64,000 nt of DNA from Clostridia bacterium (lineage in GTDB: Bacteria > Bacillota > Clostridia > Oscillospirales > CAG-272). Shown here one piece after another: positions 42,539-52,532 of the stretch. The DNA lies in the NCBI GenBank assembly GCA_017464805.1, contig JAFTYE010000016.1:244167-308166 (forward strand), read 5' to 3'. Each line of letters begins with the position of its first letter. The stretch's first letter is position 1. The position numbers were made by a program, and so were the translations under genes. The notes under the pieces were generated by a model that was not told the DNA's origin, searched no databases, and saw only the letters and a program-made list of their open reading frames with translations.

Positions 42539-43443
42539 GATGCAAACAGAGCATCAGTGAACGCATCTGCGTCAAAGGGACGCATGTCGTCGATCTGCTC
42601 TCCAACTCCTATAAATTTCACGGGAATGCCCAGCTCGCGGCGAACCGAGAGAACGATGCCGCCCTTTGCCGTTCCGTCCAGCTTGGTAAGGACCAGGCCT
42701 GTAATATCCGAGGCATTCTTGAACTCCTTTGCCTGAGCAACGGCATTCTGACCCGTGGTGGCATCCAAAACGAGCAAGGTTTCCTTGGTGGAATCAGGCA
42801 ACTCACGACGAATGACGCGGTCGATCTTGGCAAGCTCGTCCATGAGATTCTTCTTATTGTGCAACCTGCCTGCGGTGTCAATGATGAGGACGTCCGCATG
42901 GCGGCTTTTTACCGCGTTGATCGCATCAAAGACCACGGCGGCGGGGTCGGCGCCCTGACCTTGCTTGATAAGGTCAGTACCGCTTCTTTCACACCATACG
43001 GCGATCTGCTCGGTGGCGGCGGCGCGGAAGGTATCCGCCGCGGCTACCACGACCCTTTTGCCATCCTGCTTTAAGGATGCGGCGATCTTGCCGATCGAGG
43101 TGGTCTTCCCTACGCCATTGACACCAATGACCAGAACAACGGAGGGGGTTGTGGTGAGGTTGAGGGGCTCGTGTTCCCCGATCAGTTCACGAACGATGCC
43201 TCGCAGTGCAGCCCGCACGTCGTCGGGGTTTTTAATACGATCCTCGCGGATCTGCTCACGCAATCTATCCAATATCTCCTCGGTCGTATCCACACCGACG
43301 TCGGCGGTGATGAGCAACTCTTCAAGCTCCTCGAGGAATTCCTCATCAATGCGAACAAAAGCTTTCAGCAGGTCATCGACCCGACCAAAGATCGCGTTTT
43401 TGGTTTTTTGCAAACCACTTTTCAGTTTCTCAAAGAAGCCCAT
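42535..43443 (-). CDS. ftsY: Signal recognition particle receptor FtsY
   Basis: A 302-residue SRP GTPase. An N domain (residues 1-85) precedes the G domain with GVNGVGKTTSIGK, DTAGRLHNKKNLM and TKLDGTAKGG. The short acidic-free N-terminus is typical of Gram-positive FtsY. It docks ribosome-SRP complexes at the membrane. ATG 43443 lies after AAGGAG; it overlaps the end of smc, its conserved neighbour, by 14 bases. Confidence 0.97.
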   Translation of the reverse strand: MGFFEKLKSGLQKTKNAIFGRVDDLLKAFVRIDEEFLEELEELLITADVGVDTTEEILDRLREQIREDRIKNPDDVRAALRGIVRELIGEHEPLNLTTTPSVVLVIGVNGVGKTTSIGKIAASLKQDGKRVVVAAADTFRAAATEQIAVWCERSGTDLIKQGQGADPAAVVFDAINAVKSRHADVLIIDTAGRLHNKKNLMDELAKIDRVIRRELPDSTKETLLVLDATTGQNAVAQAKEFKNASDITGLVLTKLDGTAKGGIVLSVRRELGIPVKFIGVGEQIDDMRPFDADAFTDALFAS

Positions 43444-46400
43444 CGGTAAACTCCTTACTCTTGCTTTCGATTTCATTCACGTCCAACGCGATCACGCGGG
43501 AAATACCGCGCTCCGGCATCGTAACGCCGTACAGGCGATCGGCGATCTGCATCGTACCGCGGCGATGCGTGATCAGAATAAACTGCGTTTCGCCGCAGAA
43601 TTTCTTGATGTACTCACCAAGGCGGTAGACGTTGACCTCATCGAGTGCCGCCTCGATCTCATCGAGCAGACAGAACGGGGTGGGGTTGACCTTTAAAATG
43701 GAGAAGAACAGGGCGCAGGCTGTAAATGCCTGCTCACCACCCGAAAGGAGCGACAGGTTCTTGATAATCTTGCCGGGAGGAGCCGCCTTGACCTCGATGC
43801 CGCAGTTGAGAACGTCCTCGGGATCGGTGAGCACCAGCTCTGCCTGACCGCCGCCGAACAGCTCACGGAATACAACGGCGAAGTTGCGGTTGATTTCCTC
43901 AAAGGCAGTGATGAAGCTGTTTTTCATCTCTGCCTCGATTTTTGCCACGATTCCTGTAAGTTCTTCATAGGAACGGTTTAGGTCATCGACTTGCTCAGAG
44001 AGGGTTTCATAACGGTCCTTGACAACGTCGTACTCCTCAATGGCGGCCACGTTGACCGAGCCGAGGGCACGGATCGCCTGCTTACACTCGGTCTGGATAC
44101 CGACAAATTCACGGTGGTTCTCCGCCGTAACGGGAGGATAACCGAGTGCTCGGGCGTCCTCTGCCGTCAGCTCGTAATCGTCGTACAGACGGGAGCCGAG
44201 CCGGTCGTATTCGTCTGTCAGTTTTTCCAGCTTCTGACGGTTGCGGTTGTGGGTCTCGGTACACAGATCTTTTTGGTTCTGTTTATTTCTCGTTTGGAGC
44301 TTTAGCTCGTTGAGTCGCTTATCGTACTCGTCGTTATCCGATTCGACCGATTCACGGTCACTGCCGATCTCGTCCATCTGCAGCTGGAATTTATCACGGT
44401 CACGGCGGTTGGCATCCAGTACGTTTTTGTGATCAAGAATCCAGGATTCGTGCTCGTTCATCTTCTTGGCATATTCTGCCTTTTCGCTTTGCAGCTCCTC
44501 GATACGCTGCTTGGCGTTCTCGGAAAGCTGTTCTACGGCAGACATTTCACCGCGGATCTCGGCAAGACGGATCTGGATCTCGGATGCCTTGGCGGCAAGC
44601 TCTTCACGCTCATCAAGAAGTCCGTTCTTCTCGATCTCCTTTTCGGCGCGGAAGTTCCCCAACTCGCGGATCTTTTTCTCATACGAGGCAAGCTCACGCG
44701 TGAGGGTGGTGATCTCCTCGTCACAAGCGGTATCGGTTTTGAGCAGGGACGCAAGATCGGCCTTCAGCTTTTCGGTCAGATTGCGATTGGCATTCAACTT
44801 GGCATTTGCATTGTCCAGTGCCGCAAACTGCGAGCGGGAGAGGGTGAGGAGAAGCTCCTTTTGCTGCTCTGCCTCACGGGTAGCGTTGCGGGCGATGGCG
44901 ATCTTTTCTTCCAAATCCTTGATTTGTTTTTCGGCAGATTGGATCTTCTTCAAAAATTCAGCGGCCTGTGCATCCAGCTTTTCGATTTCGGCGGCACGGG
45001 TCATGATGCCACTGTCGTGCTTCACGGAGCCGCCTGTATAAGAGCCGCCCGCGTTGATGACCTGGCCGTCCAGGGTTACTAGCTTAACGCGGTATTTCAG
45101 TCCCTTGGCAGCCTCGGCGGCGTGGTCGATCGTATCAAAAATCACAGTGCGGCCGAGAAGCCACTCGACGATCCCCGCAAAGGGATAATCAAAGGAAACG
45201 AGCTTGTCCGCACGGCCGACATGACCCGTATAGGTCGCGGCACGGCGGATCTCATCCGTTTCTGGTGTGGGGCGAATAGCACTGATGGGATAGAAGGTGG
45301 CGCGGCCCGCATGGTTGTCACGCAGGCAACGGATGGCCGCCTTGGCCGTTTCATCATTATCTACCACGATATTTTGCAAGCTTGCGCCCAGTGCGGTCTC
45401 AATCGCGGTAACGTAGTCCTTACCCGTGGAGATAAGCTTGGATACAGGGCCGTATATCTTCCCTGCTCCAGCCACGGCCTTTTGCTCATACCGCTGCATG
45501 ATGAAACGCACGCTGTTGTTATACCCCTCAAAATGCTCTTCCATGCGGCGCAGGGCTTCGGCACGTTGCAGATAGGTACTTCTTTGCACCTTGAGGTTGG
45601 CCAGTTCGTCCTGCGCTTCTTTGCAAAGAGCAGTCTGACGTTCGGTTTCCTCCGTACCCTTTTCGGCCGCAGCCTCAAAGCCGGCGATGCGATTCTTATA
45701 GCCCTCGGCATTCTTTTCACAGCGTTCAGCCTCCGCAAGAAGATCTCTGCCTTCTTCCTCGTAGCGAGCAATCTCCTCTTGCAGGCTGTCGCTCTTATCG
45801 TCGCCACTGGCTTTTGTGCTTTTCAGAACGTCCATACGGACGCGGATATCCACAGCCGCTTGCTCCAAAATGTGAAGCTCTTCCAGTTTTTCGGACAGAA
45901 GTGCCTCGATCTCCTGTGCGGACAGCATCTTTTCCTGTTGCTTTGACAAGACACCGAGGTGCTCGTCGGTCAGGTCGGATTCTGCCTGCGCGAAGCCAAG
46001 CAGCTTCAGCTCGTTCTGCTTGCACTCCTCTTCCAGCATAACAAGCGTTTTGTTGGCTTCCTGAATACGCAGCTTATGTTGGGCGAACATCTCGTCACGA
46101 TGCTCTGCTTCCTTCTGCATCAGGCCAAACTCATTGTCCAAGCGGTGAATATTCTTCGTGGTTTCGTTGATCTGGGAAAGCAGCTGTTCGGAGCGCAGGT
46201 GGCTGTTACGACGCTCCTCTTCCAGACGGTCGCTTTGCGCTTCCAGCGAGGCAAGCGACTCCGTGATCAGCGCCAGCTCATGCTCGGAAAGCGAGCAGGC
46301 ATCACGGCAAAGGGCAATATCATTACGCAGCTTTTGCGTGTCGTAGAGCCATAGGGACACATCCGCGCGCTTTTTCTTATCGTAAAGCTCAAGATAACGG

Positions 46401-47044
46401 CGCGCCTTCTCGGAATCGCGCTTCAAGGGACCTACGCGCCCCTCCAGTTCGCCGAGGATATCCCGCACACGAACCATGTTGTTTTCAGTGTCCGCGAGCT
46501 TCTTTTCCGCCTCTTGCTTTTTGAAGCGGAATTTGGAAATACCGGCCGCCTCCTCGAAGAAGTTACGACGATCCTCGCTCTTTTTGGAAAGGATCTCGGC
46601 AATACGCCCCTGACCGATGATGGAATAACCCTCACGACCGACACCCGTATTCATGAAAAGCTCGTAGATGTCACGCAGGCGGCAGGGCTTGCGGTTGATG
46701 AAATATTCGCTTTCCCCTGCACGGTAATAGCGGCGCGTGACAACGACCTCGTCGTACGGGAGGTTGAGGGCATGCTCCTTGTCGGTGTTGTCGAAGCAGA
46801 CCGACACCTCTGCAAAGCCCATGGGACGGCGGTCATCCGTACCGCCAAAAATGACGTCTTCCATCTTCGTGCCGCGGATGTTGCGGCTGGAAAGCTCGCC
46901 AAGCACCCAACGCATTGCATCGGAAATATTGGATTTACCGCTTCCGTTCGGGCCCACAACCACGGTGGTGCCGCGCTCGAAGGTCAGAACCGTGCGGTTC
47001 GGGAACGACTTAAAGCCATGCAGTTCAAGTGATTTAAGATACAC
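43430..47044 (-). CDS. smc: Chromosome segregation protein SMC
   Basis: A 1,204-residue condensin ATPase. The N-terminal head has Walker A GPNGSGKSNISDAMRW, two long coiled coils flank a hinge at ~500-660, and the C-terminal head has the signature LLSGGEQAFTACALFF and Walker B CLLDEIEAALD. It extrudes DNA loops with ScpA and ScpB, both encoded at 60018-61634 in this window. It sits in the conserved rnc-smc-ftsY cluster. Confidence 0.98.
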   Translation of the reverse strand: MYLKSLELHGFKSFPNRTVLTFERGTTVVVGPNGSGKSNISDAMRWVLGELSSRNIRGTKMEDVIFGGTDDRRPMGFAEVSVCFDNTDKEHALNLPYDEVVVTRRYYRAGESEYFINRKPCRLRDIYELFMNTGVGREGYSIIGQGRIAEILSKKSEDRRNFFEEAAGISKFRFKKQEAEKKLADTENNMVRVRDILGELEGRVGPLKRDSEKARRYLELYDKKKRADVSLWLYDTQKLRNDIALCRDACSLSEHELALITESLASLEAQSDRLEEERRNSHLRSEQLLSQINETTKNIHRLDNEFGLMQKEAEHRDEMFAQHKLRIQEANKTLVMLEEECKQNELKLLGFAQAESDLTDEHLGVLSKQQEKMLSAQEIEALLSEKLEELHILEQAAVDIRVRMDVLKSTKASGDDKSDSLQEEIARYEEEGRDLLAEAERCEKNAEGYKNRIAGFEAAAEKGTEETERQTALCKEAQDELANLKVQRSTYLQRAEALRRMEEHFEGYNNSVRFIMQRYEQKAVAGAGKIYGPVSKLISTGKDYVTAIETALGASLQNIVVDNDETAKAAIRCLRDNHAGRATFYPISAIRPTPETDEIRRAATYTGHVGRADKLVSFDYPFAGIVEWLLGRTVIFDTIDHAAEAAKGLKYRVKLVTLDGQVINAGGSYTGGSVKHDSGIMTRAAEIEKLDAQAAEFLKKIQSAEKQIKDLEEKIAIARNATREAEQQKELLLTLSRSQFAALDNANAKLNANRNLTEKLKADLASLLKTDTACDEEITTLTRELASYEKKIRELGNFRAEKEIEKNGLLDEREELAAKASEIQIRLAEIRGEMSAVEQLSENAKQRIEELQSEKAEYAKKMNEHESWILDHKNVLDANRRDRDKFQLQMDEIGSDRESVESDNDEYDKRLNELKLQTRNKQNQKDLCTETHNRNRQKLEKLTDEYDRLGSRLYDDYELTAEDARALGYPPVTAENHREFVGIQTECKQAIRALGSVNVAAIEEYDVVKDRYETLSEQVDDLNRSYEELTGIVAKIEAEMKNSFITAFEEINRNFAVVFRELFGGGQAELVLTDPEDVLNCGIEVKAAPPGKIIKNLSLLSGGEQAFTACALFFSILKVNPTPFCLLDEIEAALDEVNVYRLGEYIKKFCGETQFILITHRRGTMQIADRLYGVTMPERGISRVIALDVNEIESKSKEFTDGLL

Positions 47045-47095
47045 AGGATTGACTCCTTTAATAATATTCTCATCAGATAAAGCGAGGCAGATCGA

Positions 47096-47791
47096 TTATT
47101 CGGCGCCAAAGAGAGAAAGAGCCTCCTTTGCCGCCCCCTGCTCTGCCTCTTGCTTGGATCGGCCGCTTGCCCGTCCGATGACGTTACTGTTAAGGCGTGC
47201 CTCGACGGTAAAGCGGGGGTCATGTACGGGTCCCGTGACAGAGGCAACACGGTATTCCAGCCGTTCGCCGCCGTCCTGCTCCACGACCTGTTGCAGGCGA
47301 GACTTGTAGTCGAGGCCGCGCGTGGCACACGCACGGATCTCGTCCGTGAATAAGCGTTCGATTAGGGTTGTAACGGTTTCGTTGATCACCGCACCTTGAT
47401 CCAGATAGACGGCCGCAACGACCGCTTCCATGGCATCGGCCAGAATGGATCTCTTTTTTCTGCCGTTATGTTGAAGCTCTCCGTTTCCGAGGCGCAACAT
47501 CTCACCTACCTGCAAACGGGTGGCAAGGGCGGCCAGAGTCGCCTCACAGACGATGGTCTGCCGATAAGAGGAAAGTATTCCTTCCCTTTCTGCGGGATAA
47601 GTGCGGTAAAGCAGGGTGCTGATCACCGCACCGAGAACGGCATCGCCCAGAAATTCAAGCCGCTCGTTGTCCTGCGAGATATTTTTGTTTTCGTGAGAGT
47701 AAGAGGAATGCGTAAAGGCTGTTTCGAGCAAGGAAAGGTCGGAAAAAACATATCCAAACTCCATCTGCCAGGCAAGGAGCCTTTTGTTCAT
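47096..47791 (-). CDS. rnc: Ribonuclease III
   Basis: A 231-residue enzyme. The RNase III signature NERLEFLGDAVLGAVIS contains the catalytic acidic residues, and a C-terminal double-stranded RNA-binding domain follows from ~160 (DYKSRLQQVVEQ). It processes rRNA precursors and structured mRNAs. I prefer ATG 47791, nine bases after GGGAG, to a TTG two codons upstream. Confidence 0.96.
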   Translation of the reverse strand: MNKRLLAWQMEFGYVFSDLSLLETAFTHSSYSHENKNISQDNERLEFLGDAVLGAVISTLLYRTYPAEREGILSSYRQTIVCEATLAALATRLQVGEMLRLGNGELQHNGRKKRSILADAMEAVVAAVYLDQGAVINETVTTLIERLFTDEIRACATRGLDYKSRLQQVVEQDGGERLEYRVASVTGPVHDPRFTVEARLNSNVIGRASGRSKQEAEQGAAKEALSLFGAE

Positions 47792-47806
47792 TCCCAATCA
47801 CTCCCT

Positions 47807-48853
47807 TCAATTTTTTGGGTTTTCTTCGGTTTTTTCTGCCGCTTTTTTTGCAGCGTTTTTGGCTTCCAATTCGGCCGCCACGACAGCAATATCGTAGTTC
47901 ATGCCCGTTTGAATAAAGGCGATTGCCTGTACCACGGCATTTTTCAGTGCCTTGGCATCCGAGCTGCCGTGTGCCTTGATGACGGGCTTGGAGATGCCAA
48001 GCAGGGGTGCACCGCCGTACTCGGACGCATCAAACTGATGCTTCAGCTCGGTGAGCTGATTTTTCATGGCCAGAGCCGCCAATTTGGTAGCGGAATTTTT
48101 GGTAAACAGCTCCTTCAGGGTTTTGAGCATAAATTTACCCATACCCTCGGTATATTTGAGGACGATGTTCCCCGTAAAACCGTCGGCAAGCAACACATCA
48201 CAGGGGGAGAACGGGATTTCCTTTCCTTCCACGTTTCCGACGAAATCCAGGTCGGTATTTTCCGAAAGACGCGCGTAGGTTTCCACCTGCAAGGGCAGGC
48301 CCTTGTTGTGCTCGGTACCGTTATTGATCAGGCCGACACGGGCTTTTTTCAGTCCGTGAAGCTTCTCCATATAAAAGGCACCCATATAGGCGAACTGCTC
48401 CAGATCGTCGGGGGTGACGGTCAGATTGGCACCCGAATCCATGAGCAAAATGGGCCGTGGGAACGGCAGTACCGTGGCGATCGCCGCGCGGCGGATGCCC
48501 TTGATACGACGAACGAGCAGGGTTGCACCCGCCAGGAGCGCACCTGTATTGCCCGCGCTGACGAAGGCATCGCCCTCGCCGCTTTCGAGCAAACGAAGTC
48601 CCACGCTCATGGAGGAATCGCTCTTTTCCCGAATGACCGAGAGCGGCTTATCTTCCATATTGATCACGGAATCGGCATGAATGACCTCGATCTTTTCAAG
48701 AGAAACGTCATGTTCCTTCGCTGTTTCTTCAATGATCGTGCGGTCACCGACAACGGCAATCGGAACACGGTATTCTTCGGCTGCCATGACAGCACCCTTT
48801 AACAGCTCAAGCGGTGCGTTATCACCGCTCATGACGTCTATGATGATCTTCAT
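47807..48853 (-). CDS. plsX: Phosphate acyltransferase PlsX
   Basis: A 348-residue PlsX (MKIIIDVMSGDNAPLELLKG, with NTGALLAGATL and GFTGNIVLKYTEG). It makes acyl-phosphate from acyl-ACP for phospholipid synthesis. The C-terminal 25 residues are a Lys/Glu/Ala-rich tail that is not part of the catalytic core. The start overlaps the trmFO stop (ATGA). The acyl carrier protein gene, often next to plsX and rnc, is absent here. Confidence 0.95.
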   Translation of the reverse strand: MKIIIDVMSGDNAPLELLKGAVMAAEEYRVPIAVVGDRTIIEETAKEHDVSLEKIEVIHADSVINMEDKPLSVIREKSDSSMSVGLRLLESGEGDAFVSAGNTGALLAGATLLVRRIKGIRRAAIATVLPFPRPILLMDSGANLTVTPDDLEQFAYMGAFYMEKLHGLKKARVGLINNGTEHNKGLPLQVETYARLSENTDLDFVGNVEGKEIPFSPCDVLLADGFTGNIVLKYTEGMGKFMLKTLKELFTKNSATKLAALAMKNQLTELKHQFDASEYGGAPLLGISKPVIKAHGSSDAKALKNAVVQAIAFIQTGMNYDIAVVAAELEAKNAAKKAAEKTEENPKN

Positions 48854-50229
48854 AGGGCTTCCCTTTCCGATGCCGAAAGGCATCCAAGCTCTCCGTGCAA
48901 AAGCTCGGCTATGGCCGTGAGGGCACGCTCCGCGTACACGAGGTTGCGCGCGGATTTGCCACCTTTTACCTTCGCAGGGAGCGGGGCAATAATGCCGAAA
49001 TTGGCATTCATAGGTTGAAAATTGGGTGAGGGAGATTCACTGACGTAGTGTGCCAGTGCCCCGATCTCGGTAATCGGCGGAAAATCGATAAGGGGTTCTC
49101 CCAGTGCCATTTTCGCGGCATTGATGCCTGCCACAAGGCCGGAGGACGCGGATTCCACATATCCCTCCACACCGGTCATCTGCCCGGCAAAAAATAAGGA
49201 ATTTTGACTTTTCATGGAATAGTAAGGCGTGAGCATGCCGGGCGAACGGAGATAGGTGTTGCGGTGCATCACACCGTAGCGAAAAAACTCAACTTCTTGA
49301 AGACCCGGAATCATGCGGAACACACGACGCTGCTCACCAAAGGTCAGATGGGTCTGAAAGCCGACGAGGTTATACATCGTTCCCTCTCGGTTTTCACGGC
49401 GAAGCTGCACGACGGCGTAGGCTTCCTTTCCCGTTTTCGGATCGGGCAGGCCCACGGGCTTCATCGGTCCGTAGCGGAGCGTATCCACGCCACGCCGCGC
49501 CATAACCTCAATGGGCATACAGCCCTCAAAGACGGTCGGCTCGGCTTGCGAGCTTGCATCAAATTCCTTGAGTACCGCCGTTTCGGCCTTTAGGAGCTCG
49601 GTATAGAAAGCATCGTATTCTTCCTTGGTCAAGGGACAGTTGAGATAGTCGGTCGCATCCCCTTTTCCGTAACGGGAGGCGAAATAGGCGATCTTGGTAT
49701 TAACGGTGGCGGCATCCACAATCGGTGCGGCCGCATCGTAAAAATGAAGTCCCTCTCCCCCGGTCAATCCTTCGATCTTCTCGGCCAGATCGTCACTTGT
49801 CAGCGGGCCTGTGGCTACGACGCAAGGCACATCGAAAGAGAGAACCGTGACCTCTTCTTCATGCACGGTGATACCGGGATGAGAGAGGATCTTATCAGTG
49901 ATATAGGCAGAAAACTTTTCACGGTCCACCGCGAGTGCCGAGCCTGCCGGCACCTTGGTAGCACGAGCCGCTTCCATGACAAGAGAGCCAAGAGCGGAAA
50001 GCTCCGCTTTCAAAAGTCCCACGGCATTGGAGGTATCGGCGGAGCGCAAGGAATTGGAGCACACAAGCTCCGCAAACTGTGGGCTGTGGTGGGCAGGGGT
50101 GTAGCGGTGCGGCTTCATTTCGTAAAGTTCGACCGCCACGCCCATGCGTGCGGCCTGCCATGCGGCCTCACAACCTGCAAGGCCGGCTCCGATCACACAA
50201 ATGCGCGCCTTTTGGTCCGTGTTGCTCAT
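48850..50229 (-). CDS. trmFO: Folate-dependent tRNA methyltransferase TrmFO
   Basis: A 459-residue FAD protein with the dinucleotide-binding start VIGAGLAGCEAAWQAARMGV and the conserved ELYEMKPHRYTPAH segment. It makes 5-methyluridine-54 in the T loop of tRNAs using methylene-THF. It follows topA with a four-base overlap, as in other Bacillota. Confidence 0.97.
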   Translation of the reverse strand: MSNTDQKARICVIGAGLAGCEAAWQAARMGVAVELYEMKPHRYTPAHHSPQFAELVCSNSLRSADTSNAVGLLKAELSALGSLVMEAARATKVPAGSALAVDREKFSAYITDKILSHPGITVHEEEVTVLSFDVPCVVATGPLTSDDLAEKIEGLTGGEGLHFYDAAAPIVDAATVNTKIAYFASRYGKGDATDYLNCPLTKEEYDAFYTELLKAETAVLKEFDASSQAEPTVFEGCMPIEVMARRGVDTLRYGPMKPVGLPDPKTGKEAYAVVQLRRENREGTMYNLVGFQTHLTFGEQRRVFRMIPGLQEVEFFRYGVMHRNTYLRSPGMLTPYYSMKSQNSLFFAGQMTGVEGYVESASSGLVAGINAAKMALGEPLIDFPPITEIGALAHYVSESPSPNFQPMNANFGIIAPLPAKVKGGKSARNLVYAERALTAIAELLHGELGCLSASEREAL

Positions 50230-52493
50230 TCGTTATCTCCGCCCTCGGGCTTTTCGGCGAGCACTTCCTCACGCTTGTAGCCGCACTTTTTATCACGGCA
50301 AATGGTGATATTGCGGCTCTTGCGGAAGAAGAGCGTTTTGCCGCAATCGGGACATTTTTCCGTGGTGGGCATATCCCAGGAGGAGAAGGTGCAATCGGGA
50401 TAACGCTCACAGCTGTAAAAGCTGACGCGTCCGCGGCTGTGCTTGCCAACGACCTTGGCACCGCATTCGGGACACGGAACACCGATATCAGTGACCTTCT
50501 GCTTGGTAAAGTGGCACTTCGGATAGTTCACACAGGCGTAGAAGCTGCCGAATTTACCGTTACGCAGAACCATATCACCTCCGCATTCCTCACACTTGAA
50601 GTCTGCGATCTCACGCTTTACCTCGGTCTTTTCAACCAGGTTGCCGTTCTTGTCAACCGCCTTGGTGTTGCGGCATTCGGGGTAACGGGGGCATGCCAGG
50701 AATCGGCCGAAGCGACCGTTTTTATAGACCATCTTACTGCCGCAGAATTCGCATACAACGTCGGATTCCTCCGGCGGGATCTCCACGTTCTCACGGGATA
50801 CGGAGCTCATGGCCGTGTCAAGCGATTTGGCAAAGCCCTCGTAAAACTCGGAGAGGACGCCGTTTGTGGTGTTGGTCTGGTTTTCGATCGAGTCGAGCTT
50901 ATCTTCCATCGAGGCGGTGAACTCATAGTCCACAATGTCCGGAAAGCTCTCCTTCATCAGACGCGTGATGACCTCGCCAAGAGGGGTCGAGATCAAGGTC
51001 TTTCCGCTACGCTTAACGTAGCTACGCGAGATGATGGTGGTGATGATGGGGGCGTAGGTGCTGGGGCGTCCGATGCCGTTGTCCTCCAGGAACTTGATCA
51101 GCGACGCCTCGGTATAGTGCGGAGGCGGTTCGGTGAAATGCTGATCAGGGGTGACGGAGAGGGTCTTCATCTTCTCGCCGACGGCGACGGTGGGAAGATG
51201 GCCGAGGTGGCCGTCCTCACCCTGTGCCTCAGACTCTGCCGTTTCATATACGGCCTGGTAACCTTGGAATTTTACAGTATAACCGCTTGCGCGGAAGGCG
51301 TTGCCGTTATTGTCAAGGTCAATGGCAGTGGTACTGATGACAGCACCCGCCATCTGGCTGGCCACGAAGCGGTCCCAAATCAGCTTATACAGGCGGTACT
51401 GATCGGAGGTCAGCATCTTTTTGATATTCTTGGGCAGAATGGTCACATTCGAGGGACGGATCGCCTCGTGCGCGTCCTGTGCGCCTGCCTTGGTCTTGTA
51501 AACACGGGGAGATGTCGGAAGGTATTCCCTGCCATACTTATCTTCAATAAGGGCCCGTGCGGCTTCCTGCGCGCCTGCGGAGATGCGAAGGGAGTCGGTA
51601 CGCATATAGGTGATAAGACCCTGTACGCCGCCGAACTCATTGCCGAGGTTAACACCCTCATAAAGCTCCTGTGCGACCTTCATAATACGCTGGGACTGGA
51701 AGCCGAGCTTGCGCGATGCTTCCTGCTGGAGTGTTGAGGTGGTAAAGGGGGGCGCGGGGTGCTTTTTCTTTTCTGCCGAGCGAATGTTTTTGACGGTGAA
51801 GTCATCATCCGACAAGGAAGAAAGAAGCTTTTCGGCATCTGCCTGGGATTCCAGCTTCTTTTTGCCGACGTAGTGTGCGACGACTTCATCCCCCGACAGG
51901 GCGGAAACACGAGCATCGACTGTCCAGTATTCCTTCGGCACGAAGGACTTGATCTCTTCCTCGCGCTCTACGATAATGCGAGTAGCAACAGACTGCACGC
52001 GCCCTGCGGAAAGACCGCTTTTGACGTTCTTCCACAGAAAGGGACTGAGCTTATAACCAACGATACGGTCAAGGATACGGCGCGCCTGCTGGGAATTGAC
52101 CAAATGTTGGTCGATCACGCGGGGGTGCTTAATCGCCTCCTTGACGGCAACTTTGGTGATCTCGTTGAAGGTAACGCGGCATTCCTTATCCGCAGGGATA
52201 CCGAGAACGGCGGCAAGGTGCCAAGAGATGGCCTCGCCCTCACGGTCAGGGTCGGTTGCCAGAAAAATCTTGCTTGCTGCTTTGGCTTCCTTCTTCAACT
52301 GCTTGATCACGTCGCCGCGACCGCGAATGTTGATATAATGCGGTTCAAAATCCTTCTCCACGTCTACACCGAGCGTGCTTTTGGGAAGATCTCGGATATG
52401 GCCTTTGGAGGCGATAACCTTATAATTCGACCCAAGATAGCTTTTGATGGTGGTAGCCTTGGAGGGGGACTCAACGATAACTAAATTTGCCAT
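50226..52493 (-). CDS. topA: DNA topoisomerase I
   Basis: A 755-residue type IA topoisomerase. The Toprim domain opens the protein (LVIVESPSKATTIKSYLG, DPDREGEAISWH), and the catalytic tyrosine lies in YMRTDSLRIS. The C-terminus has four zinc-ribbon units, starting CEFCGSKM, CEECGGDM, CPECGAKV and CPDCGKTL, which help bind single-stranded DNA. It relaxes negative supercoils. It is downstream of dprA, its normal neighbour. Confidence 0.98.
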   Translation of the reverse strand: MANLVIVESPSKATTIKSYLGSNYKVIASKGHIRDLPKSTLGVDVEKDFEPHYINIRGRGDVIKQLKKEAKAASKIFLATDPDREGEAISWHLAAVLGIPADKECRVTFNEITKVAVKEAIKHPRVIDQHLVNSQQARRILDRIVGYKLSPFLWKNVKSGLSAGRVQSVATRIIVEREEEIKSFVPKEYWTVDARVSALSGDEVVAHYVGKKKLESQADAEKLLSSLSDDDFTVKNIRSAEKKKHPAPPFTTSTLQQEASRKLGFQSQRIMKVAQELYEGVNLGNEFGGVQGLITYMRTDSLRISAGAQEAARALIEDKYGREYLPTSPRVYKTKAGAQDAHEAIRPSNVTILPKNIKKMLTSDQYRLYKLIWDRFVASQMAGAVISTTAIDLDNNGNAFRASGYTVKFQGYQAVYETAESEAQGEDGHLGHLPTVAVGEKMKTLSVTPDQHFTEPPPHYTEASLIKFLEDNGIGRPSTYAPIITTIISRSYVKRSGKTLISTPLGEVITRLMKESFPDIVDYEFTASMEDKLDSIENQTNTTNGVLSEFYEGFAKSLDTAMSSVSRENVEIPPEESDVVCEFCGSKMVYKNGRFGRFLACPRYPECRNTKAVDKNGNLVEKTEVKREIADFKCEECGGDMVLRNGKFGSFYACVNYPKCHFTKQKVTDIGVPCPECGAKVVGKHSRGRVSFYSCERYPDCTFSSWDMPTTEKCPDCGKTLFFRKSRNITICRDKKCGYKREEVLAEKPEGGDNE

Positions 52494-52532
52494 GGATTTT
52501 ATGTGTCAAGCACATTCCTTTCGTAAGATATA

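Noticed and set aside
50079..51737. A 552-residue plus-strand frame opposite topA and trmFO
   Set aside because: Long only because of codon bias on the other strand; spans two real genes.
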